A stretch of 64,000 nt of DNA from Spirosoma rigui (GCF_002067135.1 NZ_CP020105.1:1612001-1676000), one strand, 5' to 3'; shown: positions 1 to 8,032, counted from the first letter of the stretch. Numbers and translations are program-made. The notes: generated by a model from the letters alone, not told the origin.

Positions 1-820
1 GGTACACAAAGTTTTTCGGATCATCCTGTACGATAACACCCTCAGCATTCGTGAGCAGTTCTACTACATCGTTTAGATCGAAATCGTTTTCGAACTCAAC
101 GTTAACGGCTTCGGAGTGGCCACCGATGGTTGGGATACGAACGGTGGTCGCGGTTACCTGGATGGAGTCATCGCCCATGATCTTCTTGGTCTCGTTTACC
201 ATCTTCATCTCCTCTTTCGTATATCCATTATCGAGGAAGACGTCAATGTGCGGGAGTACATTGAGGTCAATGGCGTGGGGATATACCTTGGCAACACCTT
301 CTCGTCCTTCGCGTTCCGCAAAAAGTTGATCAACAGCGGCTTTGCCCGTTCCCGTTACCGACTGATAGGTAGACACCACTACACGTTTGATGGTGTATTT
401 ATCGTGCAGGGGCTTGAGGGCCACTACCATCTGAATGGTTGAGCAGTTGGGGTTGGCAATGATCTTATCCTCCGGAGTCAACGTATTGGCGTTGATTTCA
501 GGTACAACCAGTTTTTTGGTCGGGTCCATCCGCCAGGCCGACGAGTTGTCGACGACGGTGATACCAGCAGCGGCAAACTGAGGAGCTAGGGACAAGGATG
601 TGCTGCCACCAGCCGAGAAAATAGCAACGGCGGGCTTGGCCGCAATGGCATCCTGAAAGCTGACAACCGTGTGCGGCTTGCCCTTAAACTCGATCTGTTT
701 ACCAACCGACCGCTCGGAGGCAACCAAAATAAGTTCAGAAACGGGGAAGTTGCGTTCTTCCAGCACCTTCAGGATTTCGCTGCCGACCAGGCCGGTAGCG
801 CCAACAACTGCAATTTTCAT
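1..820 (-). CDS. asd: Aspartate-semialdehyde dehydrogenase (3' end cut by window edge)
   Basis: This enzyme reduces aspartyl phosphate to aspartate semialdehyde with NADPH, in the cytosol. The product is the branch point to lysine/diaminopimelate, threonine and methionine. The reverse-strand frame starts at ATG 820 (MKIAVVGATGLVGSEI) and stays open to base 1, giving 273 codons of a family usually near 330 residues. The N-terminal GATGLVG nucleotide-binding loop and the active-site cysteine motif NPNCST are both visible, as is the later GGHSEAVN segment. It is transcribed alone from the left of the next minus-strand gene, with a leader of about 115 nt behind a TAnnTTTG element. Family assignment is secure. 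The C-terminal dimer region lies outside the window. Confidence 0.95.
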   Translation of the reverse strand, partial: MKIAVVGATGLVGSEILKVLEERNFPVSELILVASERSVGKQIEFKGKPHTVVSFQDAIAAKPAVAIFSAGGSTSLSLAPQFAAAGITVVDNSSAWRMDPTKKLVVPEINANTLTPEDKIIANPNCSTIQMVVALKPLHDKYTIKRVVVSTYQSVTGTGKAAVDQLFAEREGREGVAKVYPHAIDLNVLPHIDVFLDNGYTKEEMKMVNETKKIMGDDSIQVTATTVRIPTIGGHSEAVNVEFENDFDLNDVVELLTNAEGVIVQDDPKNFVY

Positions 821-940
821 ACTAGTAGCGCAGAGGATACGGGACCGCCCGCTGGGGCTGTTGCCGTAGAACTCCGCTTTTAACGGTTTAAAGAATGGGT
901 ATGCTGGTTGTCACCAGCCCCTGATAAGATTATTGGAGTG

Positions 941-948
941 CAAAAATA
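941..948 (-). promoter_or_regulatory. Probable -7 promoter element of asd
   Basis: Read on the minus strand this is TATTTTTG, a match to the Bacteroidota -7 consensus TAnnTTTG. It lies about 120 nt upstream of the asd ATG. No convincing -33 TTTG is seen at the right distance. The leader it would produce contains a 6-bp hairpin (GCTGGT/ACCAGC) at 903-918. Confidence 0.45.
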
Positions 949-988
949 GGGTAAATCTTTGACGGACAGGAATGGTATCCTAAAAAAA

Positions 989-1672
989 TTAGAACCGTCC
1001 CGCCAGCCCTACACCCGCGCTGGACCAGGAGGAGTAAGGCGTTAACCGCCACGAAATACCCGATCGATTCAGGGCCCGATTGTAATACTGTACTGACCGG
1101 CGCAGATGGTGTCCGGGTATGGTCAGGCCCCAGCCAATACCACCGAGTATGGCCCCGCCAAGCAGAAAAATGCTTCCTGCAGCAAACGTATTTTGCTTTC
1201 GGGTGTCTGGTACCGTCTGATACCCGGCAATCTGACCGCCATAGACGGTACCGCTGATACCGGTTCCACCACAAGCGTAGCCTGATGGACAGTAGATGGG
1301 TTGCTGGGTAGTGAATGTGCCATCGCGGCCCGGACCATTTGACAGCATGATAGAAGCGCCGACAACAGCCGATACTACGCCCGTCGCGATCAACCAGCCA
1401 CCCGCGTGTCGACTGCTGATATAACTGTTAAATTCACGGATGGCATCAGGATTTTCCGATGCATAAATGTACTGGCCTAGGTCTTTAGTTCTACGAACGT
1501 CCAGACCGTCATACGTATACTGTGTTTTCACCTGCTGGCCATAGCGCCCGTTGTATGAAGGGATCAATTCGGTGCCAATCGGTTTGAGATTTTCGGCCGG
1601 GGGAGGCAGGCTGATTTGTTGTGCCCACAAATGCAGCGGGCAAAGCAGAGAAATAAGCAGAAGTGTTTTCAT
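989..1672 (-). CDS. Exported protein of unknown function with two hydrophobic segments
   Basis: I do not recognise this 227-residue protein. A signal peptide (MKTLLLISLLCPLHLWAQ) is followed by a mature region beginning QISLPPPAEN. Two glycine- and alanine-rich hydrophobic stretches follow, at about residues 91-112 and 160-186, with a Gly/Tyr/Cys-rich loop between them (PSGYACGGTG). The protein is probably envelope-associated, but no enzymatic motif is seen. The layout resembles small Bacteroidota envelope proteins with paired glycine-zipper segments. Its start codon is preceded by a perfect 9-bp inverted repeat that ends a few bases from ATG. It stands alone, downstream of the formyl-THF cyclo-ligase gene on the same strand. 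Confidence 0.6.
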   Translation of the reverse strand: MKTLLLISLLCPLHLWAQQISLPPPAENLKPIGTELIPSYNGRYGQQVKTQYTYDGLDVRRTKDLGQYIYASENPDAIREFNSYISSRHAGGWLIATGVVSAVVGASIMLSNGPGRDGTFTTQQPIYCPSGYACGGTGISGTVYGGQIAGYQTVPDTRKQNTFAAGSIFLLGGAILGGIGWGLTIPGHHLRRSVQYYNRALNRSGISWRLTPYSSWSSAGVGLAGRF

Positions 1673-1675
1673 GGT

Positions 1676-1711
1676 CGTTGATTCGTTTAAGGAAGTTAAA
1701 AAGAATCAACG
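1676..1711 (-). repeat. 9-bp inverted repeat just before a start codon
   Basis: CGTTGATTC (1676-1684) and GAATCAACG (1703-1711) are perfect complements separated by 18 nt. The repeat sits in the untranslated leader of the gene that starts at 1672. It could be an operator, or an RNA hairpin that limits access to the start codon. Confidence 0.6.
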
Positions 1712-1737
1712 ATTATTCATTTAATAAAGTAAATAAA

Positions 1738-1757
1738 TTAAGATTAAATAATCTTAA
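1738..1757 (-). terminator. AT-rich palindrome at the end of the formyl-THF cyclo-ligase gene
   Basis: TTAAGATTA and TAATCTTAA flank an AA spacer and overlap the stop codon at 1754-1756. On the minus strand the palindrome is followed by a T-rich run. It could act as a weak intrinsic terminator, though the low G+C of the stem makes this uncertain. Confidence 0.35.
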
Positions 1758-2353
1758 TTAAAGATATATAGGCGATCAGGGGTGATGCAGCTTTCCAATC
1801 TTACATCAGTGTGTTCTACATCATCGATTTTGTCTACCGGGTCGAAGAGCGACAGGCCAATCTTACGACTGTGAGGAACATCATTGGCCAGAAAGCGATC
1901 ATAATACCCTTTTCCGTATCCAACCCGGTGGCCGCGCTGGTCAAACACAAGTAGTGGAATCAGTACCGTATCGATCTGGCTATTGTCAACCCGAAAATGT
2001 TCATCCGGTTGCGGTTCCGGAATGCCCCAGCGGTTTTCTACCAGCTTCGTTTCGGGGGTGAGCAGGTAGTGGGTAAGTTGGCTGGAAGCCAGATTGGTAA
2101 TCGACGTGGCAATCCGAACCATTGGATACTCCCGCCAGAACCGGTGAATGATCGCCCAGGTGTTGACCTCATTCTGGCGAACGATGGGGAGGAAAATGTG
2201 GATAACACCAGCGCCCGGTGTTGATAACCGGTCAATTGGCTGCATAAGCTGGAAAACCTGCTGGGTAATTGACGCGCTACGATGCGCTACATCATCTGCC
2301 GTCAGCGCCCGGCGCCGGGACAGAAACTGTTGACGTAACGCAGATTTCGTCAT
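1754..2353 (-). CDS. 5-formyltetrahydrofolate cyclo-ligase
   Basis: This enzyme uses ATP to convert 5-formyl-THF to 5,10-methenyl-THF, recycling a storage form of folate. The 199-residue length is typical of the family. The signature GYGKGYYDRFL (nucleotide and substrate site) is present in the second half, and a Lys/Arg-rich helix opens the protein (MTKSALRQQFLSRRR). A GTG at 2371 would add six residues, but the ATG at 2353 fits the family start better. It lies 28 bp downstream of bshC on the same strand and is probably cotranscribed with it. Family assignment is strong. The physiological role is inferred from the family. Confidence 0.9.
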   Translation of the reverse strand: MTKSALRQQFLSRRRALTADDVAHRSASITQQVFQLMQPIDRLSTPGAGVIHIFLPIVRQNEVNTWAIIHRFWREYPMVRIATSITNLASSQLTHYLLTPETKLVENRWGIPEPQPDEHFRVDNSQIDTVLIPLLVFDQRGHRVGYGKGYYDRFLANDVPHSRKIGLSLFDPVDKIDDVEHTDVRLESCITPDRLYIFN

Positions 2354-2381
2354 GGTTGTACGGACGACCACTTAGCCGGTG

Positions 2382-3926
2382 CTACTCCAGGCAAAGCTGC
2401 ATCCGGTAGTCCAGCGGGTCGAAGGCGGAGAGCATCTTTTGCAAAAAGGCGCGGTCGTTGAGATAAAAAGTCAAAAAATTCTCGGAGCGTTCCTGCAGGC
2501 CATCATTAGGAAACAACTCGTGCTTAACGGCAAGTAGTTGCCGGACGCCCGTTTCCTGGTTGTGCTCTTCGGCCCGGCGCATCTTTTTTTCGAGCCGGGC
2601 TACGGCATTGGCAAACCGCTTTGTTTCGGCGAGAACGGCCTTCTCCAGCGTTGGGTCGACCATTTGAGCCTTGTGCAGAATGGCATCAAGGGCTTTGCTA
2701 ACCTGCTTGTTTTCGTTGTCGAACTTCAGGGCGTGGCTGGTATGAAGTTCGACGAATTCCCGTTTCAGGGTGATCGTATCCTGGAATAGGTTTTCGGGCA
2801 TCAGACCCAGCTTGCGGATGCGTTTGGCACTTACAGCGGGCACATACATGGCGAAGTTGCGCGGCATCAACATCGGAAATGGTGTCTGATACTGCGTAAA
2901 TACGGATTTTAACTGCAGCCAGTAGGGAACCTCCGACGGGCCACCGATATAAGCCAGATTGGGTAAAATCGTTTCCTGATAGAGCGGACGCAGTACTACG
3001 TTCGGGCTGAACCGTTCGGGATGTTCGTTGAGCAGAGCCAGCATCTCATCTTCCGAAAATCGAAGATTAGTATGCAGTACTTTATAAACGCCGTCTTTGC
3101 ATTCAATCCGTTCCCGAACCTGATCGTCGAGGTAAAAGAGATTTATGTCGCGGGGGGCAATAACCGTTTTGTAACCCAGTGCGGCCAATTGCTCCGTTTG
3201 CTCCTGTACGAGCTGGCCCGACCGCTGGTGGGTAAGCTCATCGCGCATGACAGGGGCAAAAACCTGCTTCAGCCCGGCATCATCGGCGTCCAGACAAATT
3301 AACCCTTCGGCCCCGAACAATTCATTGATGTAGTACCGAACGGCATCGGCCAGCGTGTCGTGCTTGAGATACGCATCTTCAAACAACGACAGTTTCTCGG
3401 GAATCTGGTCGAAAAGCGTTTTTAACTCCTGCGGATTCATGCGGCCCACGGCTCCCCGCTGCTCCGTTTGCCAGGTATACTGCTTACCGAACATCGAGAA
3501 ATGATTGATCTCGGCAAAGTCATGGTCTTCGGTGGCCATCCAGTAAATGGGCACGAAGGTATAGTCGGGGTAAGTCTCTTTTAGCCGGCGGGCCAGCTTG
3601 ATCGTCGTGATTAACTTGTACAGGATATAAAGTGGCCCCGTAAAAATGTTCAACTGGTGTCCCGTTGTTACCGTAAACGTCTTGGGGTCAAGCAGTACCG
3701 ATACGTCTGGCTTAGTAGTTATGTGCTGGTATTGCCGCTCAAGCGCGTTGACCAGAGCAGTCCGTTTCTGAGCGTCGAACGTGCGTTCGTCAAGCTGTTG
3801 CTGAAAGGACCGTATATCCGGGAAACGGTTATAGAAGGGTTTTAAACTGTCTTTCTGGTCGAGATAATCGAGAAACAGGGAAGAAAACTGGCCGGTGGAT
3901 GCGAGCGGCAGGTACTGACAGTCCAT
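2382..3926 (-). CDS. bshC: Bacillithiol biosynthesis cysteine-adding enzyme
   Basis: BshC attaches cysteine to glucosaminyl-malate in the last step of bacillithiol synthesis, the low-molecular-weight thiol used by Bacillota and many Bacteroidota in place of glutathione. The 514-residue length is typical. Recognisable family blocks are TTGHQLNIFTGPLY near residue 90, YWMATEDHDFAEI near residue 130 and a C-terminal coiled coil (RLEKKMRRAEEHNQ). The start at 3926 (MDCQYLPLASTGQFS) matches the family. bshA and bshB are not in the window, so the pathway is completed elsewhere. It probably forms a two-gene unit with the formyl-THF cyclo-ligase gene. Confidence 0.93.
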   Translation of the reverse strand: MDCQYLPLASTGQFSSLFLDYLDQKDSLKPFYNRFPDIRSFQQQLDERTFDAQKRTALVNALERQYQHITTKPDVSVLLDPKTFTVTTGHQLNIFTGPLYILYKLITTIKLARRLKETYPDYTFVPIYWMATEDHDFAEINHFSMFGKQYTWQTEQRGAVGRMNPQELKTLFDQIPEKLSLFEDAYLKHDTLADAVRYYINELFGAEGLICLDADDAGLKQVFAPVMRDELTHQRSGQLVQEQTEQLAALGYKTVIAPRDINLFYLDDQVRERIECKDGVYKVLHTNLRFSEDEMLALLNEHPERFSPNVVLRPLYQETILPNLAYIGGPSEVPYWLQLKSVFTQYQTPFPMLMPRNFAMYVPAVSAKRIRKLGLMPENLFQDTITLKREFVELHTSHALKFDNENKQVSKALDAILHKAQMVDPTLEKAVLAETKRFANAVARLEKKMRRAEEHNQETGVRQLLAVKHELFPNDGLQERSENFLTFYLNDRAFLQKMLSAFDPLDYRMQLCLE

Positions 3927-4014
3927 GCAGGTTAGGATTTACTGGGAGCAACAACGGAAAAACCCGCAAGGTTCGGAAGGAGCCAAACGAGCCCCTTCCA
4001 ATATGAGCCACGGC

Positions 4015-5337
4015 TTAAATCGTAGGCTCGTTCACAACCTCTCCGTACAAATCGAATTCCTCTGCTCGGTTGATGCGTACGTGGGCGAAGTCGCCCAGCC
4101 GCACGTATTGAGTCGCGGGCACGAGTACTTCGTTGTCCACCTCAGGCGAATCGGCTTCGGTACGGCCAATGAAATAACCACCTTCCTTGCGGTCAAACAG
4201 TACTTTGTAGGTCTGACCCACTTTTCGCTGGTTCAACTCCTGGGAGATTCCCTGTTGCAGATCCATCAGTTCGTCGGCGCGCTCCTGCTTGATGTCGGCA
4301 GGAATATCGTCGGGCATCGTAAAGGAGTGGGTATCATCTTCGTGCGAATACGTAAAGACACCCATCCGGTCGAAGCGCATCCGTTCCACGAAGTCGTACG
4401 TTTCCTGAAACATGGCTTCCGTTTCGCCAGGGTGACCCACAATTAGGGTCGTGCGCAGGGTTATATCGGGAATTTTTTCGCGGATCGACTCGATCAGATT
4501 TTCGGTTTTTTCGCGGGTGATACCCCGGCGCATCAGCTTGAGCAACTCCGTCGAGCCGGTTTGCAAGGGCATGTCGAGGTAGTTACATACGTTCGGGCGG
4601 TCGCGCATCACATCCAGAATTTCCATCGGAAAGCCCGACGGGTAGGCGTATTGCAGACGAATCCATTCAATGCCGTTCACATCCGACAGGCGGCTGATCA
4701 ACTCATCGAGGTTTCGTTTTTTATAAATATCCAGTCCGTAGTAAGTCAGGTCCTGGGCAATCAAAATCAGCTCTTTCGTGCCGCGCCGGGCCAGCGATTG
4801 TGCTTCAACAACGAGTTCGTCAATCGAGCGCGATACGTGCTTACCCCGCATGAGCGGAATGGCACAGAACGAGCAGGGGCGGTCGCAGCCTTCGGCAATT
4901 TTAAGGTAGGCGTAGTGTGCAGGCGTAGTCAGCAACCGTTCGCCAACCAGTTCGTGCTTGTAGTCGGCACGAAGCGTTTTCAGCATCCGGGGCAGCTCGT
5001 TGGTGCCAAACCAGGCATCGACGGTGGGCATTTCTATTTCAAGCTCGTCTTTGTAGCGGTGCGAAAGGCAACCCGTTACGTAGACTTTATCCACAATACC
5101 GGCTTCTTTGGCATCGGTATACCGCAGAATGGTATTGATAGATTCCTCTTTGGCATTATCAATAAAGCCACAGGTGTTGATCACAACGATATTGGCGTCG
5201 TCCTTTTTGGATTCGTGCGTCACGTCCATACCATTGCCCTTGAGTTGCGTAAACAGCACCTCCGAGTCCACCAGGTTCTTCGAGCAACCGAGCGTGACAA
5301 TATTGATTTTATTGGTACGTATTCCTTTGGTTTTCAT
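4015..5337 (-). CDS. rimO: Ribosomal protein S12 methylthiotransferase
   Basis: RimO is a radical-SAM enzyme that adds a methylthio group to an aspartate of ribosomal protein S12. The 440 residues contain the N-terminal UPF0004 domain with cluster cysteines at about C18 (TLGCSKN), C56 (INTCGF) and C90 (VTGC). The radical-SAM motif CDRPCSFC follows at 151-158, and a C-terminal TRAM domain carries the segment VGQTYKVLFDR. The TLGCSKNLVDSE opening and the 440-residue length separate it from MiaB. It is preceded on its own strand by a pair of GC-rich palindromes (5341-5400), which separate it from the next upstream gene. Confidence 0.95.
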   Translation of the reverse strand: MKTKGIRTNKINIVTLGCSKNLVDSEVLFTQLKGNGMDVTHESKKDDANIVVINTCGFIDNAKEESINTILRYTDAKEAGIVDKVYVTGCLSHRYKDELEIEMPTVDAWFGTNELPRMLKTLRADYKHELVGERLLTTPAHYAYLKIAEGCDRPCSFCAIPLMRGKHVSRSIDELVVEAQSLARRGTKELILIAQDLTYYGLDIYKKRNLDELISRLSDVNGIEWIRLQYAYPSGFPMEILDVMRDRPNVCNYLDMPLQTGSTELLKLMRRGITREKTENLIESIREKIPDITLRTTLIVGHPGETEAMFQETYDFVERMRFDRMGVFTYSHEDDTHSFTMPDDIPADIKQERADELMDLQQGISQELNQRKVGQTYKVLFDRKEGGYFIGRTEADSPEVDNEVLVPATQYVRLGDFAHVRINRAEEFDLYGEVVNEPTI

Positions 5338-5340
5338 CTA

Positions 5341-5400
5341 GTAACGCGGACAGGACGTCCGCAGTAGCTTCTATTAAAACGGACAGGATGTCCGCGTTAC
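5341..5400. repeat. Two related GC-rich palindromes (REP-like) between genes
   Basis: The interval holds two copies of one palindromic unit in opposite orientation. The left unit is GCGGACAGGACGTCCGC and the right unit is CGGACAGGATGTCCG, and both are flanked by the outer arms GTAACGCGGAC and GTCCGCGTTAC. Each can fold alone (6-bp stem), or the outer arms can pair. They exactly fill the space between the stop of the 5401 gene and the start of rimO. This is the layout of repetitive extragenic palindrome pairs. Confidence 0.7.
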
Positions 5401-5880
5401 TTAAAATACGGCTTCGTGCGTGATCTCGACCGTTGCCTTTGCTTTTTTCCCTTTCTCGACCTGCACGGGATTAATATTGTTCTGACTATCGGACAGGTTG
5501 GCGTATAGCCCTTTCGGCTCCCGCACCAGAACCGAGTAACGGCCGGCCGGTACACTCACGCAAAACTTCCCATCCTTGCCCGACATCACCGTTTTTACCG
5601 GCTTCGCGTCCCGAACGGAGTTGATAAATCCATTCTCACCCGCTTCCACTTCGTTTATCGAGAGCAGCTTAAAAATAAGCACCTCCCGTTGCACCGGAGT
5701 CCCACCTGCGTTCGGCCGAGGTGTGTCAGGACCGGGCATGTGGTTACCGCGTTTTTCCAAAACCGTGCCGCAGATGCCCTCTAGAACCGCAGCTTTTTTA
5801 GCCTTCAATGAGCGTGGCTTCTGAGCGCAGGCTATGAATGTACCGGCGGTTATCAATAGACACAGCACGAAAAATTTCAT
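5401..5880 (-). CDS. Small exported protein with a carboxypeptidase-regulatory-like fold
   Basis: This 159-residue protein opens with a signal peptide (MKFFVLCLLITAGTFIACAQ). The cysteine could be lipid-modified, but the lipobox is weak. The mature part resembles a single beta-sandwich of the carboxypeptidase regulatory type: GICGTVLEKRGNHMPG, a middle VLIFKLLSI strand, and the end GKFCVSVPAGRYSVLVREPKGLYAN. Such domains are common in Bacteroidota envelope proteins and have no catalytic role. The ATG at 5880 was chosen because the upstream extension to 5919 would precede the signal peptide. No specific function can be assigned. Confidence 0.65.
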   Translation of the reverse strand: MKFFVLCLLITAGTFIACAQKPRSLKAKKAAVLEGICGTVLEKRGNHMPGPDTPRPNAGGTPVQREVLIFKLLSINEVEAGENGFINSVRDAKPVKTVMSGKDGKFCVSVPAGRYSVLVREPKGLYANLSDSQNNINPVQVEKGKKAKATVEITHEAVF

Positions 5881-5995
5881 ACCCCAAGTTTCTTTTTTAC
5901 ATCGGCCAGCGTGTGCCATGAAGTCGTCTCGTTTTTCTTCCCTAGAGCTTGCGTGTGATCAAGAAAGTCCGCAAATGAAAGGAGACTCTCCTAGT

Positions 5996-6031
5996 GGCTT
6001 TGTAGTCCTCAACATTGATAACTACAAAGCC
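5996..6031. repeat. 11-bp perfect inverted repeat in a gene-free stretch
   Basis: GGCTTTGTAGT (5996-6006) and ACTACAAAGCC (6021-6031) pair perfectly around a 14-nt loop. No U-tract follows on either strand. The stretch 5881-6040 shows no gene. It lies between the exported-protein gene and the decayed toxin remnant. Confidence 0.6.
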
Positions 6032-6040
6032 GGGCTTTCC

Positions 6041-6325
6041 TTAGGCCTCGATAGTTCGTGCGTTTAAAACCACTCGTAGCCATCTAGCTTTTCGATGTTC
6101 AGTATCAATTACTACAATGATGAGCACAGGATTATACTTACCATATAAAACCCGGTAATTGCCCACACGGAGTTTAGGGCCAGCTTCCGGATAATTCGCA
6201 TATCACTTGACATTGGCCTTGACTTCTGGGCTAAAGGCCGATCTTTAAGTGCCGGAATAACCCGTTCACGCTCCGACTTGGGTATTTTCTTGACGATTTG
6301 TCCGAGAACGATGATTGATAAGCTA
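6041..6325 (-). pseudogene. Decayed RelE/ParE-family toxin remnant
   Basis: On the minus strand one frame reads QIVKKIPKSERERVIPAL, typical of the N-terminal helices of RelE/ParE toxins. About 50 nt after that frame loses similarity, a different frame reads GPKLRVGNYRVLYGKY, then a VLIIVVIDTEHRK strand. This is the RVGxYRVxY...HRK core of the same family. No single frame joins the two halves: one carries a stop near the middle and the shift is about one base. No antitoxin gene is present, because ftsY ends at 6331. I read it as a toxin gene inactivated by frameshift and truncated at its 5' end. It explains most of the otherwise gene-free 5881-6330 interval. Confidence 0.6.
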
Positions 6326-6330
6326 CGCCC

Positions 6331-7287
6331 TTATTTCTTAAAGAACGAATCCACAAACTCCATCTTATTGAAGGTCTGCAGATCATCGATCCGTTCGCCA
6401 ACACCGATGTACTTGACCGGGATTTTGAACTGGTCCGAGATACCAATCACGACCCCACCTTTCGCTGTACCATCCAGCTTTGTGATCGCCAATGCCGATA
6501 CTTCTGTCGCTTTCGTAAACTCGGTAGCCTGGATAAATGCGTTTTGCCCGGTCGAGCCGTCCAGCACCAGTAGTACCTCATGGGGGGCGTCGGGCGTTAC
6601 TTTCTGCATTACCCGTTTGATCTTCGTCAACTCATTCATGAGGTTAACTTTCGTATGCAAACGGCCAGCCGTGTCAATGATAACGACATCGGCACCCATA
6701 TCGACCCCTTTCTTAACAGCATCGAACGCCACGGCCGATGGATCGGTGTTCATGCCGTGGGAGATGACTGGTACGCCAACCCGATCGCCCCAGAGTTTAA
6801 GCTGGTCAACGGCAGCTGCCCGGAATGTGTCACCCGCACCCAGCACGACCTTTAGGCCGCGTTTGTGAAATTGAGCCGCCAGTTTGCCAATGGTGGTCGT
6901 TTTACCAACGCCATTGACCCCAACCACCATGATCACATACGGTTTTTTGTTGGCGGGAAGCCCGAAATCGTCCGGTACATCAACGGAATTATTGGCCGAC
7001 AGCAACGTAGCAATCTCTTCCCGCAGAATCCGGTCCAGTTCATCGGTACCCATGTATTTGTCACGGGCAACGCGTTCTTCGATCTGGCGGATGATCTTGA
7101 CGGTTGTTTCCACACCCACGTCGGACGAGATCAGGACGTTTTCCAGTTCGTCGAGTACTTCTTCATCAACGGTAGACTTGCCGACAACGGCCCGCCCCAG
7201 TTTAGAGAAGAAGCTATCTTTGGTTTTTTCCAGCCCCTTGTCGAGCGTTTCTTTCTTTTCTTTTGAAAATAAGCCGAATAAAGCCAT
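6331..7287 (-). CDS. ftsY: Signal recognition particle receptor FtsY
   Basis: FtsY is the membrane-associated GTPase that receives ribosome-SRP complexes and hands them to the Sec translocon. The 318-residue NG-domain protein has all GTPase motifs: G1 GVNGVGKTTTIGKLA, the SRP insertion box DTFRAAAVDQL, G3 DTAGRLH, and G4 TKLDGTAKGG. The short charged N-terminus (MALFGLFSKEKKETLDKGLEKTK) replaces the long acidic A domain of enterobacteria, as is usual in Bacteroidota. The start at ATG 7287 was chosen because the 27-residue extension to 7368 has no family counterpart. It lies downstream of the rpmG/DUF4295 unit, behind a strong terminator. Confidence 0.96.
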   Translation of the reverse strand: MALFGLFSKEKKETLDKGLEKTKDSFFSKLGRAVVGKSTVDEEVLDELENVLISSDVGVETTVKIIRQIEERVARDKYMGTDELDRILREEIATLLSANNSVDVPDDFGLPANKKPYVIMVVGVNGVGKTTTIGKLAAQFHKRGLKVVLGAGDTFRAAAVDQLKLWGDRVGVPVISHGMNTDPSAVAFDAVKKGVDMGADVVIIDTAGRLHTKVNLMNELTKIKRVMQKVTPDAPHEVLLVLDGSTGQNAFIQATEFTKATEVSALAITKLDGTAKGGVVIGISDQFKIPVKYIGVGERIDDLQTFNKMEFVDSFFKK

Positions 7288-7451
7288 AGTTGTTTGGTAG
7301 GGCGTAAACATGCAGACAATAGTCGAAAGTCTGTCTGTCGTAACAGGTGAAAACAGCCAGGAGTACAATTACGTACGACTGCTACTACGTACAGACGTAT
7401 GACGTACAGGCTTACGACTATTAGCTACAATTGATGTCTGAACAAAGCTAA

Positions 7452-7491
7452 AACAAAAAAAGTCCCACCTTGCCGTGCAGGCTGTGGGACT
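7452..7491 (-). terminator. Intrinsic terminator of the rpmG-DUF4295 unit
   Basis: On the minus strand AGTCCCAC pairs with GTGGGACT around a 15-nt loop and is followed at once by seven T residues. It lies 38 bp after the DUF4295 stop and is a textbook Rho-independent terminator. Confidence 0.88.
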
Positions 7492-7528
7492 CTCTTTCCA
7501 TTCATACTGGAAACGAATGGCACAGTAA

Positions 7529-7684
7529 CTAGCTTTTCAGCGCAGACTGTACTTCATCGACCGGTACCATTTCTTCTTTGAAGGTGTAAGCGCCAGTTTT
7601 AGGCGATTTAACGGCTTTGATAATTTTAGCGAAAGCTTTGCCGTTATCCTTCGTTTTCAGGGTTGCAACTACCTTTTTTGCCAT
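7529..7684 (-). CDS. DUF4295 small basic protein
   Basis: This 51-residue lysine-rich protein begins MAKKVVATLKTKDNGKAFAK and ends in DEVQSALKS. DUF4295 is a Bacteroidota-restricted family encoded directly after ribosomal protein L33, and that is the position here, 101 bp downstream of rpmG on the same strand. The repeated MAKK-type start and basic charge suggest a ribosome-associated protein, but its role is not known to me. Start and stop are unambiguous, and a strong terminator follows. Confidence 0.85.
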   Translation of the reverse strand: MAKKVVATLKTKDNGKAFAKIIKAVKSPKTGAYTFKEEMVPVDEVQSALKS

Positions 7685-7785
7685 GATTGTTTATTGTTTG
7701 TGCGGTTCTCCCGATGAGTCGGAACTGCCGCAATGTGTGGCTTGACGTTCATGTCGTAGAACAAGTACGAACAATAAACGACAAA

Positions 7786-7971
7786 CTATTTAATTTCTTT
7801 ATGCAGCGTTACCTTCTTAAGGAACGGATTGTATTTTTTCCGCTCGATACGGGCCGGTGTGTTCTTCCGGTTTTTGGTGGTGATATACCGGGACATGCCG
7901 GGAACACCGCTGTCTTTCTGCTCGGTGCATTCCAGAATAACCTGGATTCTATTGGCGCCTTTCTTTGCCAT
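7786..7971 (-). CDS. rpmG: 50S ribosomal protein L33
   Basis: This 61-residue ribosomal protein of the large subunit begins [18 protein letters not shown] and contains the family core [24 protein letters not shown]. Only one cysteine is present, so it is the zinc-free form of L33. A complete TTTG-N19-TACCTTTG promoter lies just upstream, giving a leader of about 24 nt. In many Bacteroidota rpmB precedes rpmG. Here the neighbour is the divergent nuoD, so rpmB must be elsewhere. Confidence 0.95.
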   Translation of the reverse strand: MAKKGANRIQVILECTEQKDSGVPGMSRYITTKNRKNTPARIERKKYNPFLKKVTLHKEIK

Positions 7972-8001
7972 CGCTTAAGTTCGTTTTCTCGATAAGGAGC
8001 G

Positions 8002-8032
8002 CAAAGGTACGAAATCTCTTTTATTCAGCAAA
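8002..8032 (-). promoter_or_regulatory. Promoter of rpmG-DUF4295
   Basis: On the minus strand TTTG (8032-8029) is followed after 19 nt by TACCTTTG (8009-8002). This is a full match to the Bacteroidota housekeeping promoter, and it is correctly placed for a 24-nt leader before the rpmG ATG at 7971. Confidence 0.8.

Noticed and set aside
4561..5367. Plus-strand open frame of 268 codons across rimO
   Set aside because: It lies opposite rimO, whose cysteine motifs and family length are clear. The antisense frame has no recognisable domain and is a by-product of codon bias.
5341..5400. CRISPR-like repeat at the palindrome pair
   Set aside because: There are only two copies, in opposite orientation, and no spacer array or cas gene lies nearby.
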